In this document: positions 7,913 to 16,593 of the stretch, in pieces
How the letters are laid out: every line of letters begins with the position of its first letter
Numbering within the stretch: position 1 is the first letter of the stretch
Position numbers and translations under genes: made by a program
Source: Nitrososphaerota archaeon
Lineage (GTDB): Archaea > Thermoproteota > Nitrososphaeria > Nitrososphaerales > Gagatemarchaeaceae
Direction of reading: 5' to 3'
DNA: 64,000 bases
Assembly: GCA_027887005.1 (NCBI GenBank)
Contig: JAPCJI010000001.1
Coordinates: 1 to 64,000 of the forward strand
Notes under the pieces: generated by a model
Seen by the model: the letters and a program-made list of their open reading frames with translations, nothing else
Database searches by the model: none
What the model was told of the DNA's origin: nothing

Positions 7913-8875
7913 TTGGACGGGATCACCATCGGGGTTTTCGGGAGCGAACCTGAAGCTCGGACCGCCTTCGCGTCCTCCGTCGGGAAGAAGAGTGAGGCCG
8001 AGGGGATAATCGTCTATCACAGGACTGAGGGGGGGAGAAGGGTGTCGTTCCTAGATACTGCCGACTTCCCCGACCGGATCCAGGGGTACGCTCGGATAGG
8101 CTCGATCGTCGACCGCGCCTTGTACCTCTTCCCGAAGTCTGGGAAGCTAACCGCGCCTGACGGGGAGCTCGCGATCCTGCTGGGGTCCATGGGGCTGAAA
8201 GGGACCCTGGAACTCCTGGATGCGTCGGCCAGCCCCGAGATGGCTAGAGGCGCACTGCAGGGCACGTCAGTTTCAGAGTTCCCCATCGAGGAGCGGAACT
8301 CTTCTTCGTCGGTCATCGACCTCTCAAACGCTACGCCACGCGGAGGCCAGCCTCGTAAAGGGACCCTGGTCTATGTCGACCGGGTCTTCAGCGTCAAGGG
8401 CGTCGGGACGGTTGCCCTTGGTTTCGTCCTTTGCGGGAGCGTATCAATCCACGACCAGCTTCGACCCATCCCAGGCCCAGAAGAGTTGCGGCTCGATGTG
8501 AGGGGAATCCAGATCAACGACCAGGACTTCGATAGCGCAGGCAGGGGAATCCGCGTTGGACTCTCACTGCGCGGAGCGGAAGCCAAGGACCTTGACAGGA
8601 GCCATTGGCTTGACGACGGCTCCTTCGGACTTGCGGATACCATGAACCTGGACTTCCTGAAGTCCCCGTTCTACCGCCTCGGGGTTGAGGACCGAGACAT
8701 GCACCTGCAACTTCCGGGAGAGCTCGTGACAGCAGGGCTCCGTTCCGCGGCGGGTGGGCTCCTCCAAGCCAAACTGCCCATCCAAGTGCCGGTCTGGGAA
8801 GGGATGAGAGCTACAGTACTCGACCTGAATGGGAAAGGGCTCCGAATTGCAGGCGGGTCAACCCTCAAGCTTTAA
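7913..8875 (+). CDS. EF-Tu/SelB-like protein with degenerate G domain
   Basis: A protein of 320 residues. Residues 150-210 match translation-factor domain 2 (VYVDRVFSVKGVGTVALGFVLCG followed by VRGIQINDQDFDSAGRG), most like SelB/EF-Tu relatives. The N-terminal part keeps the position of a G domain (GVFGSEPEARTAF, then FLDTADF where GTPases have DTPGH) but has no Gly-Lys-Ser/Thr P-loop, no NKxD and a shortened length. It therefore probably cannot hydrolyse GTP. A C-terminal beta domain follows. It begins with TTG 11 nt after the peptidase stop, so it is likely co-transcribed. A role at the ribosome or with tRNA is inference. Confidence 0.65.
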   Translation: MDGITIGVFGSEPEARTAFASSVGKKSEAEGIIVYHRTEGGRRVSFLDTADFPDRIQGYARIGSIVDRALYLFPKSGKLTAPDGELAILLGSMGLKGTLELLDASASPEMARGALQGTSVSEFPIEERNSSSSVIDLSNATPRGGQPRKGTLVYVDRVFSVKGVGTVALGFVLCGSVSIHDQLRPIPGPEELRLDVRGIQINDQDFDSAGRGIRVGLSLRGAEAKDLDRSHWLDDGSFGLADTMNLDFLKSPFYRLGVEDRDMHLQLPGELVTAGLRSAAGGLLQAKLPIQVPVWEGMRATVLDLNGKGLRIAGGSTLKL

Positions 8876-8890
8876 TGGAGCCGATTCGAT

Positions 8891-9457
8891 ATGGATCCAA
8901 TGACTGAAAGAGAGACCGCGACATTCGGGAGCGGCTGCTTCTGGTGCTCGGAGGCGGTGTTCAGCGAACTCGAAGGAGTCGTGAAGGTGGAGCCTGGGTA
9001 CGCAGGAGGGAGTCAGCCCAACCCCACCTATGAGCAGGTCTGCACCGACGAGACAGGCCACGCCGAGGTCGCCCAGGTCACCTTCGACCCAGGCTCGATT
9101 TCCTACCGGGAGCTGCTCGAAGTCTTCTTCTCTACTCACGACCCGACCACACTCAACCGCCAGGGAGCAGACGAAGGGTCGCAATACAGGTCGGTCATCT
9201 TCTACACCGACGATTCCCAGAAGCTCGAGGCTCACAACATGATAACCGAACTCGGCGAAGAAAAGGTCTTCCGAAAGCCAATTGTCACGGAGGTTTCGCC
9301 ATTGGAGAAGTTCTACCCAGCAGAGGGCTACCACAGAGAGTACTACAAGCTGAACCAGAACAAGCCCTACTGCCAGGTGGTCATAGCACCCAAGCTCTCG
9401 AAGTTCAGGGCGCACTTCCAGTTCAAGCTGAAGAAGCAATTGGCCAGGCAGACCTGA
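8891..9457 (+). CDS. msrA: Peptide methionine-S-sulfoxide reductase
   Basis: A protein of 188 residues with the MsrA active-site motif [10 protein letters not shown] at about 15-24; the first Cys is catalytic. The later conserved blocks [18 protein letters not shown] and [21 protein letters not shown] are intact. It reduces methionine-S-sulfoxide in proteins, consistent with the aerobic life implied by the terminal oxidase at 13.5 kb. The ATG start is 15 nt after the EF-Tu-like gene, and AK6 follows after 8 nt. Confidence 0.95.
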   Translation: MDPMTERETATFGSGCFWCSEAVFSELEGVVKVEPGYAGGSQPNPTYEQVCTDETGHAEVAQVTFDPGSISYRELLEVFFSTHDPTTLNRQGADEGSQYRSVIFYTDDSQKLEAHNMITELGEEKVFRKPIVTEVSPLEKFYPAEGYHREYYKLNQNKPYCQVVIAPKLSKFRAHFQFKLKKQLARQT

Positions 9458-9465
9458 AGCGCGTA

Positions 9466-10083
9466 ATGGGTACGCGTCGCGTTGGAAAACTTCTTGGGAT
9501 CACTGGAACTCCCGGGACTGGCAAGAAGTCCGTAGCTCCACTCGTTGCGACGAGGTTAGGTCTTACCTGCTACTCTCTCAATGATCTTGCTGGGGCGAAT
9601 GGCCTGGCATCCCCGGAATCGGGGACGGGTGAAGTGGACACCGGAGTCTTGAGGCGGATCGTGTCCAACACCATCCTTGAACCCGCGGTGATCTACGGGC
9701 ACCTCCTGCCCTACGTAGTCGATAGGACATGGATCTCAAAAGTGGTCGTCCTGCGGTGCGACCCTCTGGCCCTGAAGTCGCGTCTTCGCGCCCGGGGGTA
9801 CCCGCTGAACAAGGTGTTCGAAAACGTCGAAGCGGAGCTCATCGGCCTGATCTCGGTTGACACTCTCAAGGCATTCGGGAGAGAGAAGACCTTCGAGTTC
9901 GACACGACAGTGTCTCGTCCAGGCCCTTCCTCGGCCTCGATAGCTGCAGCACTGTCGGGCCCCTATCGATCTCCCCAGGTGATAGATTGGCTCGAGAACT
10001 ACGGCTCGGAGTCAAAGCTCCGCTCTTTGCTCTCAGGCAGGACCGGCGAGTCTGCCCTTACTCTTCCTACGCCCAAGAGTTAA
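9466..10083 (+). CDS. AK6/Fap7-type adenylate kinase-like NTPase
   Basis: A protein of 205 residues with P-loop LGITGTPGTGKKSVAPLVA at the N-terminus and the AK6-like LID region LRCDPLALKSRLRARGYPLNKVFENVEAE. AK6/Fap7 (hCINAP) acts in small-subunit ribosome maturation with uS11 and also as an adenylate kinase. The residue after the P-loop Lys is Lys rather than Ser/Thr, with a Ser one place later, which may alter magnesium handling. It is 8 nt after msrA and likely in the same transcript. Confidence 0.8.
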   Translation: MGTRRVGKLLGITGTPGTGKKSVAPLVATRLGLTCYSLNDLAGANGLASPESGTGEVDTGVLRRIVSNTILEPAVIYGHLLPYVVDRTWISKVVVLRCDPLALKSRLRARGYPLNKVFENVEAELIGLISVDTLKAFGREKTFEFDTTVSRPGPSSASIAAALSGPYRSPQVIDWLENYGSESKLRSLLSGRTGESALTLPTPKS

Positions 10084-10112
10084 AACAACAGAACGGACAA
10101 GCTTGAGTTCCC

Positions 10113-11072
10113 TTGAGACGGATATCAGGCCTCGTAAAGGTGCAGGACATACACGCCCGAGCCTCCGATGACATCGTTTCTATCGTCCATTCTATGGGGA
10201 GAGGCGGCGGGTTCATGGCGAAGAACCTTGCCGATACCGCAAGCATCCTGGATTCGATGGTCGCCCGCGAGAGCTGCACGAAGTTCCTCTCGTTCCCTGC
10301 AGCCTTGGTCGCGACCGGGACCCGGGGGCTCCTCATCGACCTGGTCAAGGCAGGCATGGTCGACGTGATCATAACCGCGAGCGGGACCCTCGACCACGAC
10401 ATCTCGAGGACCCTCGCAGATTACTACCACGGGGACTTCGATATGGACGACGTGAAGCTCCACAAGGACGGATACCATCGCCTCGGGAACGTCCTTGTCC
10501 CACTCGACGACTACGGCCCGCTGATAGAGAGGAGAATGCAGGCGCTCCTCGAGAAGTTGTACGGCCGAGGCGAAAAGGCCCCGACCACCGAGGAGCTTTG
10601 CAAAGAGATCGGCCGCGACCTCGGTTCGGAGAAATCACTGCTCTATTGGGCCTACAAGAAGCACGTCCCAGTCTTCGTCCCAGGGATAACCGACGGGGCA
10701 GTTGGGAGCCAGCTCTGGCTCTTCGCCGAGCGTCACAGGGACTTTCGGGTCGACCTGATTGGCGACGAGAGGAGGCTTTCGGACATTACCTCGGAGGCCA
10801 AGTCGACCGGGGCACTGGTGCTGGGGGGCGGCATCTCCAAGCATCACGTGCTATGGTGGAACCAGTTCCGAGGAGGCCTGGACTACGCGTGCTACATCAC
10901 TACCGCTTCAGAGTTCGATGGTTCGCTTAGCGGGGCCCAGGTGAGAGAGGCCGTCTCTTGGGGCAAGGTGAAGGAAAGAGCGAAGCGCTCCAACCTCTAT
11001 GCTGACGTGACTGCGGTTCTCCCCTTCCTGGTCTCCTACCTCCTCACCAAGCGGCACCGACGTTCGCGTTAG
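10113..11072 (+). CDS. dys: Deoxyhypusine synthase
   Basis: A protein of 319 residues with the full deoxyhypusine synthase pattern: ATGTRGLLIDLVKAG, ITASGTLDHDI, PVFVPGITDGAVGSQLW and the catalytic-lysine motif GGGISKHHVLWWNQ. It transfers the aminobutyl group of spermidine to a lysine of aIF5A in an NAD-dependent reaction. The TTG start fits a TATA-like TTAAAACA at about 10082-10089, which overlaps the stop of the previous gene and gives a leaderless start. Arginine decarboxylase for polyamine synthesis is encoded at 40.6 kb. Confidence 0.95.
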   Translation: MRRISGLVKVQDIHARASDDIVSIVHSMGRGGGFMAKNLADTASILDSMVARESCTKFLSFPAALVATGTRGLLIDLVKAGMVDVIITASGTLDHDISRTLADYYHGDFDMDDVKLHKDGYHRLGNVLVPLDDYGPLIERRMQALLEKLYGRGEKAPTTEELCKEIGRDLGSEKSLLYWAYKKHVPVFVPGITDGAVGSQLWLFAERHRDFRVDLIGDERRLSDITSEAKSTGALVLGGGISKHHVLWWNQFRGGLDYACYITTASEFDGSLSGAQVREAVSWGKVKERAKRSNLYADVTAVLPFLVSYLLTKRHRRSR

Positions 11073-11116
11073 GCTCTCATCGTTCGAAGTCCTTATAAAA
11101 CGAAAACCGAGGCGCC

Positions 11117-13252
11117 ATGAAACGTTTGGTCTTAGACTACGGTTTCCTTGCCCTCGGCGTCTCCGTCGTAGCGCTGTTATACGCCCTCGCCCTCTGGGCC
11201 TACCTCAGGCGTCAGAGCAAGGGCACTCAGAAGATGACCGAAATCTCCGACGCAGTAAGACAGGGCGCAGTCGCGTTCCTTGGGAAGGAGTACAAGGTGA
11301 TCTCGCCCATTGCCATTGTGATAACCATCCTGATCTTCGGGCTAATTGACCTGCCCAACGGGACCGGGGGTGCAACGGCGGCTGGGTTCGCCCTCGGGGC
11401 GACACTGTCAGCAGTCGCCGGCTACGTCGGCATGGCTGTAACCGTCAGAACGAGCTCGCGGGCGGCCGAAGCTGCGAAGCAGGGCCTTGGAAGCGCCCTG
11501 GCCCTGGCATTCAAGGGCGGTGGAGTCATGGGAATGACCGTCGTCGGGCTAGACTTGCTCGGTCTGTCCGTGTACTATCTCGCTTTCTCCAGCGCAATCC
11601 TCAAGACGCCGGTAATCCTGGCGGGATTGGGATTCGGCGCCTCTCTTATCGCCATGTTCATGAGGGTGTCAGGAGGAATCTACACCAAGGCCGCGGACGT
11701 TGGTGCCGACCTTGTTGGAAAGGTCGAGGCGGGCATCCCAGAAGACGACCCTCGTAACCCTGCAGTGATAGCGGACAACGTGGGCGACAATGTGGGAGAC
11801 TGCGCTGGAATGGGGGCAGACGTCTACGAGTCGTACGTGGTCACGGCCATAGCTGTGATGATACTGGGCGCTCTGCTGTCCGCGGGAGGGGCGCTGACCC
11901 TCTTGGTGTACCCCCTGCTGCTCGGGGCATCAGGCATCGTCGGAGCGATAGTCGCGAGCTTCTATGTGAGGAAAACTGTAAGGTCGAACCCGCTCAGAGT
12001 GCTGAACATCACCTTGCTGATCGCGGCAGCCATCACTGTGGTCTTGGATTACTTCCTTGGCCAGGCCCTCTTCGGGGGTTCGTCCCTTTCTAACTATCTG
12101 CTCGCGAGTGCCATCGTCGGGGTTGCGGTGGTCGTGGCAATTGAGAATGTCGCGAACTACTTCACTTCTTACAACTACTCGCCAGTGCGAGAGATCGCAG
12201 AATCAAGTAAGACGGGAGCGGCCACCAACTTCCTTTCAGGGTTCTCGAACGGGCTTTCGAGCACCGCCCCTTCTGCGGTCGTTCTGGTCTTGGCGATAAT
12301 CGTGTCCTACTTCCTGGGGTACGCCGGGTCAGGAGGGAATCAGCTGACCGGGGTCTACAGCACTGCAGTCGCTACGATGTCGATGCTCTCCCTGACCGGG
12401 GTTATCATGTCAATTGACTCGTTCGGCCCCATCACCGACAACGCCAACGGCATTGTTGAGATGGCCGGGCTGGAGTCCAGCGTCAGGACGGTGACCGACG
12501 AACTCGACGCGGTCGGAAACACGACCAAGGCCACGACCAAGGCCTTCGCAGTGACTTCTGCCGCGCTCGCGGCCGTCGCGATCTTCGAGGCGTTCCAGAA
12601 CGAGGTCAGCAACATAATCAGGAACGGTGGCTCGGCACTTGCAAGCAGGTACTCCTCGCACCTAGTAAACGGCCAGCTGAACTTCAGCCTGTCGGACCCC
12701 TACGTAGTCATTGGGCTACTGATCGGAGGCCTTCTCCCGTTCTACTTCTCGAGCTTCCTGATCAAAGCGGTGGGAAGAACTGCCTACACCATCGTGAACG
12801 AGGTCAGACGGCAGTTCAAGGAAATACCCGGCATTATGGAGGGGACCGCCAAGCCTGACTACGCAAAGTGCGTCGGCATATGCACCAGCGCGGCAATAAA
12901 GGAGCTTGCGAAGCCAGGGGCCCTGGCCGTCGCGACTCCCCTCGTAGTCGGCCTCGTGCTTGGACCGCTAGCTCTCGGCGGCCTCCTGATCGGCACTGTG
13001 GTCTCGGGAGTCTTCCTCGCGTTCACCATGACCAACGGCGGAGCTGCCTGGGACAACGCAAAGAAGTATATCGAAACAGGCCAACTGGGGGGCAAGGGCT
13101 CAGACGCCCACAAGGCCGCAGTGATGGGGGACACGGTGGGGGACCCCTTCAAGGACACCGCCGGACCGGCGATCAACTCCTTGATCAAGGTCGTGAACAC
13201 GATTTCGATAGTTTTCGTCTCCGCGATAGTATTGTATGCGCTCTTCGTGTGA
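11117..13252 (+). CDS. hppA: K+-independent H+-translocating membrane pyrophosphatase
   Basis: A protein of 711 residues with about 16 membrane segments. The catalytic signature DVGADLVGKVEAGIPEDDPRNPAVIADNVGDNVGD is intact around 195-230, as is the second aspartate-rich site DPFKDTAGPAIN near the C-terminus. The diagnostic motif reads GNTTKATTK: Lys and Thr at the two positions that distinguish K+-independent from K+-dependent enzymes (which have Ala and Gly/Ala). It couples PPi hydrolysis to proton export. A strong TTATAAAA box (11093-11100) ends only 16 nt before the ATG, closer than usual. Confidence 0.95.
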   Translation: MKRLVLDYGFLALGVSVVALLYALALWAYLRRQSKGTQKMTEISDAVRQGAVAFLGKEYKVISPIAIVITILIFGLIDLPNGTGGATAAGFALGATLSAVAGYVGMAVTVRTSSRAAEAAKQGLGSALALAFKGGGVMGMTVVGLDLLGLSVYYLAFSSAILKTPVILAGLGFGASLIAMFMRVSGGIYTKAADVGADLVGKVEAGIPEDDPRNPAVIADNVGDNVGDCAGMGADVYESYVVTAIAVMILGALLSAGGALTLLVYPLLLGASGIVGAIVASFYVRKTVRSNPLRVLNITLLIAAAITVVLDYFLGQALFGGSSLSNYLLASAIVGVAVVVAIENVANYFTSYNYSPVREIAESSKTGAATNFLSGFSNGLSSTAPSAVVLVLAIIVSYFLGYAGSGGNQLTGVYSTAVATMSMLSLTGVIMSIDSFGPITDNANGIVEMAGLESSVRTVTDELDAVGNTTKATTKAFAVTSAALAAVAIFEAFQNEVSNIIRNGGSALASRYSSHLVNGQLNFSLSDPYVVIGLLIGGLLPFYFSSFLIKAVGRTAYTIVNEVRRQFKEIPGIMEGTAKPDYAKCVGICTSAAIKELAKPGALAVATPLVVGLVLGPLALGGLLIGTVVSGVFLAFTMTNGGAAWDNAKKYIETGQLGGKGSDAHKAAVMGDTVGDPFKDTAGPAINSLIKVVNTISIVFVSAIVLYALFV

Positions 13253-13281
13253 ACTTTTACTCTAATGAGGTGGGGGTGGGA

Positions 13282-13313
13282 GACCCGGCTGCCGGGCTGC
13301 GTGCCCGGCGGCA
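13282..13313 (-). other. Noncanonical tRNA-Cys intron in the T-loop (position 59/60)
   Basis: A 32-nt insertion between G59 and T60. It forms a bulge-helix-bulge: outer helix GTGGG/CCCAC, central helix TCCG/CGGG (four pairs), three-nt bulges AGT and TCT, and an inner hairpin GCCGGGC/GCCCGGC with loop ACGCA. Cutting after the second base of each bulge yields exactly a seven-base T-loop. Confidence 0.85.
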
Positions 13314-13335
13314 CTCGGACCCACGTGAATGCGCT

Positions 13336-13350
13336 CACTGACGGGTTCCA
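13336..13350 (-). other. Canonical tRNA-Cys intron (position 37/38)
   Basis: A 15-nt insertion after G37. The flanking CTGC and TCAG form a central helix with three good pairs; the 3' bulge is TGA. This is a relaxed bulge-helix-bulge. Removal restores the seven-base loop CTGCAGA. Confidence 0.8.
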
Positions 13351-13504
13351 CTGCAGGCGCACGCGTAACCGCTCCGCCACCCCACCGCAATCGGGCCTCG
13401 AAGGTCTGAACTAATTATGCGTTCCAGAGTCGCCGAAAACCACGACCAATCGGCGAACGTCGTTTCCATAAAATCGTCCAACTTTCCTTCAGAAGTCCCA
13501 AAGC

Positions 13505-13510
13505 TTATAA
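13505..13510 (+). promoter_or_regulatory. TATA box of the terminal oxidase operon
   Basis: TTATAA within AAGCTTATAACC. Its centre lies about 37 nt before the ATG at 13545 and only 10 nt before the alternative TTG at 13518. Transcription would begin near 13534, so the ATG is the more likely start of subunit II. Confidence 0.55.
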
Positions 13511-13544
13511 CCGCAATTTGGGCTGGTTTCCTGCGCACGACCTA

Positions 13545-14210
13545 ATGTATTCGGGTATCCTGTCATCCCTGCCCTCGACGGTGGCAACCTATGACTTCCT
13601 CTTCAACTGGTACCTCTTCTTCGGCGTGGGCGCAGCGGTTGTCGTAATCTCGCTCCTCGTGTTCTTCATGTACAGGTACCGATACAGGGGCGAAAGCGGA
13701 CCTCCCCCGGTGCACAAGACCGAGGGGTGGAAGATAGTCCTGGTGACGGTCCTGATCAGCATCTCCGTCCTCACTGCGGCCGAGTATCAGACCTTCGCTA
13801 GCTTCGGAAACATCGAGATGCCCAGCCAGTGCTCCGCCATCCCCGACCCCTGCGTGACCATCCGCCTCTCCGCATTCCAGTGGGGCTGGAACTTCACCTA
13901 CCCCGACGGCAAGTTCGCGGTATCGACCCAGAACCAGCCTCTGACGGTCCCGGCAGGTACGATTGTGATCATGAACATCACGAGCAAGGACGTGTTCCAT
14001 TCGTTCGGGATCCCCATGCTGGACGTGAAGGAGGACGCTGTCCCCGGCAAGGTGAACCAGCTCTGGTTCATGGCTTCGAACACTGGATTCTACACCGACG
14101 CCATCAGATGCTTCGAGCTCTGCGGCGTGGGCCATGCGTTCATGCTGGGCAACGTCAGCGTCATCGACGCTGCGACCTGGCAGACCCAGTTCGGCGGAGT
14201 GAAACCCTAG
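13545..14210 (+). CDS. coxB: Haem-copper oxidase subunit II (CuA)
   Basis: A protein of about 221 residues with two N-terminal membrane helices (about 15-45 and 65-85) and an outer cupredoxin domain. The dinuclear CuA site is complete: His in DVFHSFGIP, then CFELCGVGHAFM with two Cys, the bridging Glu, His and Met. It accepts electrons from an outside donor and passes them to subunit I. A longer form from TTG 13518 would add nine residues, but its start precedes the predicted transcription start. The stop is immediately followed by the subunit I start. Confidence 0.93.
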   Translation: MYSGILSSLPSTVATYDFLFNWYLFFGVGAAVVVISLLVFFMYRYRYRGESGPPPVHKTEGWKIVLVTVLISISVLTAAEYQTFASFGNIEMPSQCSAIPDPCVTIRLSAFQWGWNFTYPDGKFAVSTQNQPLTVPAGTIVIMNITSKDVFHSFGIPMLDVKEDAVPGKVNQLWFMASNTGFYTDAIRCFELCGVGHAFMLGNVSVIDAATWQTQFGGVKP

Positions 14211-16583
14211 TTGGTTTCGTGGCTCAACCGCTGGCTCTACACCACGAACCACAAGGACGTCGGCATGCTCTACTTCTTCACCTCCCTCTACTTCGGTTTC
14301 GTAGGTGCCATCCTGGCCCTTCTCATGAGGGTCCAGCTGTCCGTTCCCAACAACAACTTCCTCTCGGCAGTCTACTACAACCAGGCTCTGACCATGCACG
14401 GTCTGATCATGATCTTCTGGTTCCTTTCACCGGTAGCACTCGGCCTCGCGAACTACTTCGTGCCCCTGCAGATAGGCGCCGACGACCTCGCCTTCCCCCG
14501 ACTCAACGCCATGAGCTACTGGCTCTACCTCGCCGGTGGCGTCCTTGCGGTGCTGAGCTTCTTCGTTCCCGGCGGGACTGCGAACGCAGGGTGGACAACC
14601 TACCAGCCCCTGGCCGTGCTCACCCCCGGCACCGGGCCAACCCTCGCCTACCTCGGCATGGTCCTCCTCGCCGCTTCGGTCACCCTCGGCAGCGTCAACT
14701 TCCTCGTCTCGATTATCTGGCTCAGGGCCCCGGGAATGACCCTGTCCAAGCTGCCCATGTTCACCTGGTTCATGCTCTTCACGATAATCGCCATGCTCTT
14801 CGCATTCCCCACCCTTATCGCGGCCTTCGTTCTCGCTTCCTCGGACAGAATCCTGGGGACGGTCTTCTTCACATCTACGGGCATACAGCCTTCGATCCTC
14901 TGGGACAACCTGTTCTGGTTCTTCGGCCACCCTGAGGTCTACATCGTGCTCCTCCCCGGCTTCGGGATAATCGCCAACATCCTCCCCTCGTTCACCGGCC
15001 GCCCCCTCGCTGCGAAGAACGCAATCCTGATCGCAACGGGTCTGATCGTTATCCCTCTGAGCTTCGGAGTCTGGATGCACCACATGTTCCTCACAGGCAT
15101 CCCCGTGGCCTTGCAGGGAGCCTTCAGCGTGGCCACCATAGCCATCTCGATACCCTTCGACGTGATCACCCTCTCCTTCATCGAGTCCCTCATCCGCGGC
15201 AGGGTGAAGTTCGCCACCCCCATGCTCTTCGCTCTGGGGGCGATCATCCTCTTCATCATCGGGGGAATCACGGGCGTCTTCCTCTCTTCGCCGGTCCTCG
15301 ACAGGGCCTTCAGAGGGTCATACTTCGTCGTGGCCCACTTCCACTACGTCATGGTCGGCGCAGCGATCTTCGGGATCATCGCCGGCATCTACTACTGGCT
15401 CCCCCGGATGACCGGCAAGATGTACAACGAAAGGCTCGGCAAGGTCCACTTCCTCATCTCCTTCGTGGGGTTCAACATCCTGTACTTCCCGATGAACCTG
15501 CTCGTCGACATGCCTCGGAGGATTTTCACCTACCAGAACGTCAGCGACTGGGCGACCCTGAACGGGATCGCCTCGGTGGGCGCGTTCATCTTCGCCGGGG
15601 CCCAGATTCTCCTGGCCTACAATCTCCTCTTCACCTGGTACCGGGGCCCCATAGCTCCGGCGAACCCCTGGGGCTCCCCCGACCTGGAATGGACTTCGCA
15701 GGCCGAAGGAATCGCCCCGGCCGTAGAGTCCGGGGCCACACCGCCTGTCGGAGGCTGGATCGGGCAGCTCGCGGCCGCACCTTCTCCCGCAGCCGAAGCG
15801 CACGGTCACTACGCTCACCTGAGCTCGAGGCCAATCCAGATATCCCTTGGAGCCATGCTCTTCCTAATCGGAGCCGCCTTCTATCCGGACATCCTGGGGC
15901 TGGGCCTCCTTGGCCTGGGGGGGATCGTAGTGGTCTATTCCTTCTACGGCTGGGCCCGGGACGACCTCCGCGGCAGGTTCCAGATTCCCCCTGAGCCAGA
16001 GGGGGACCGCTGGCCCTTCTCTGCCGTCCCCAAGATGAAGCTGGGCATGTGGGTCTTCCTCTCATCGGAGGTCGTGCTCTTCGGGAGTTTCCTCGGAGCC
16101 TACATCTTCATCCGAGCTGCGTCCGGCATCTGGCCCATCGCAGGGAGCATCCACGAAGTCCCCCTCGGCACCTTCAACACTCTGGTGCTCGTGACCAGCG
16201 GCCTGACCATGTTCATGTCGCTTCAGGCCATACGAAACGGGGACCAGCGCGGGTCCATCAGCTGGATGGCAGTCACATTCGTCCTCGGGGCGGTGTTCAT
16301 GGGCGTAAAGGTCTCTGAATGGACCAACCTCGGGGCCACCGGCTTCGCCCTGACCTCCGCCAACCCCGGGATAGGCCTCGCAGCCAGCGCCTACTACATA
16401 ATCGTCGGCCTCCACGGCGCCCACGTGACCGCGGGGCTCCTGATGATGGTCTACCTGATGAAAAAGTCCGCGAGCGGCTTCTACACCAAAGACTCCCATG
16501 AGGCGATCGAGAACTTCGGGCTCTACTGGGCCTTCGTCGACATCGTCTGGTGCTTCGTCTTCCCGCTCTTCTACCTCCTGTGA
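14211..16583 (+). CDS. coxAC: Haem-copper oxidase subunits I and III fused
   Basis: A protein of 790 residues. Residues 1-480 are subunit I with about 12 helices: haem and CuB ligands in MHGLIMIFWF, GHPEVYI (about 242-248), HHMF and VAHFHYVMVG. The A1-type Glu of GHPEV and the D-channel Asp of GADDLAFPR are present. The K-channel block, normally PTGIK, reads PFDVI, so the channel Thr and Lys are missing. After a linker (about 490-540), residues 545-790 form subunit III (MKLGMWVFLSSEVVLFGS, LHGAHVTAGL, YWAFVDIVWCFVFP). The start is TTG directly after the subunit II stop. Confidence 0.95.
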   Translation: MVSWLNRWLYTTNHKDVGMLYFFTSLYFGFVGAILALLMRVQLSVPNNNFLSAVYYNQALTMHGLIMIFWFLSPVALGLANYFVPLQIGADDLAFPRLNAMSYWLYLAGGVLAVLSFFVPGGTANAGWTTYQPLAVLTPGTGPTLAYLGMVLLAASVTLGSVNFLVSIIWLRAPGMTLSKLPMFTWFMLFTIIAMLFAFPTLIAAFVLASSDRILGTVFFTSTGIQPSILWDNLFWFFGHPEVYIVLLPGFGIIANILPSFTGRPLAAKNAILIATGLIVIPLSFGVWMHHMFLTGIPVALQGAFSVATIAISIPFDVITLSFIESLIRGRVKFATPMLFALGAIILFIIGGITGVFLSSPVLDRAFRGSYFVVAHFHYVMVGAAIFGIIAGIYYWLPRMTGKMYNERLGKVHFLISFVGFNILYFPMNLLVDMPRRIFTYQNVSDWATLNGIASVGAFIFAGAQILLAYNLLFTWYRGPIAPANPWGSPDLEWTSQAEGIAPAVESGATPPVGGWIGQLAAAPSPAAEAHGHYAHLSSRPIQISLGAMLFLIGAAFYPDILGLGLLGLGGIVVVYSFYGWARDDLRGRFQIPPEPEGDRWPFSAVPKMKLGMWVFLSSEVVLFGSFLGAYIFIRAASGIWPIAGSIHEVPLGTFNTLVLVTSGLTMFMSLQAIRNGDQRGSISWMAVTFVLGAVFMGVKVSEWTNLGATGFALTSANPGIGLAASAYYIIVGLHGAHVTAGLLMMVYLMKKSASGFYTKDSHEAIENFGLYWAFVDIVWCFVFPLFYLL

Positions 16584-16593
16584 GATTGAGAAA

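Larger units (their letters stand above)
13268..13386 (-). tRNA. tRNA-Cys (GCA) with two introns
   Basis: On the minus strand acceptor GGTGGGG (13386-13380) pairs with CCCCACC (13275-13269), with discriminator T at 13268 as required for tRNA-Cys. The anticodon stem is TGCGC/GCGCA and the joined loop CTGCAGA gives anticodon GCA. The variable region is TTCAC and the T-stem GTGGG/CCCAC. Two insertions must be removed: 15 nt in the anticodon loop and 32 nt in the T-loop. The mature T-loop would be TCCGAGT. A CATAATTAG box at 13411-13419 lies about 29 nt upstream. CCA is not encoded. Confidence 0.9.

Noticed and set aside
13829-14935. A long plus-strand frame spanning coxB and coxAC
   Set aside because: It is a shadow in another frame, rich in Arg, His and Pro, while the oxidase frames are unmistakable.
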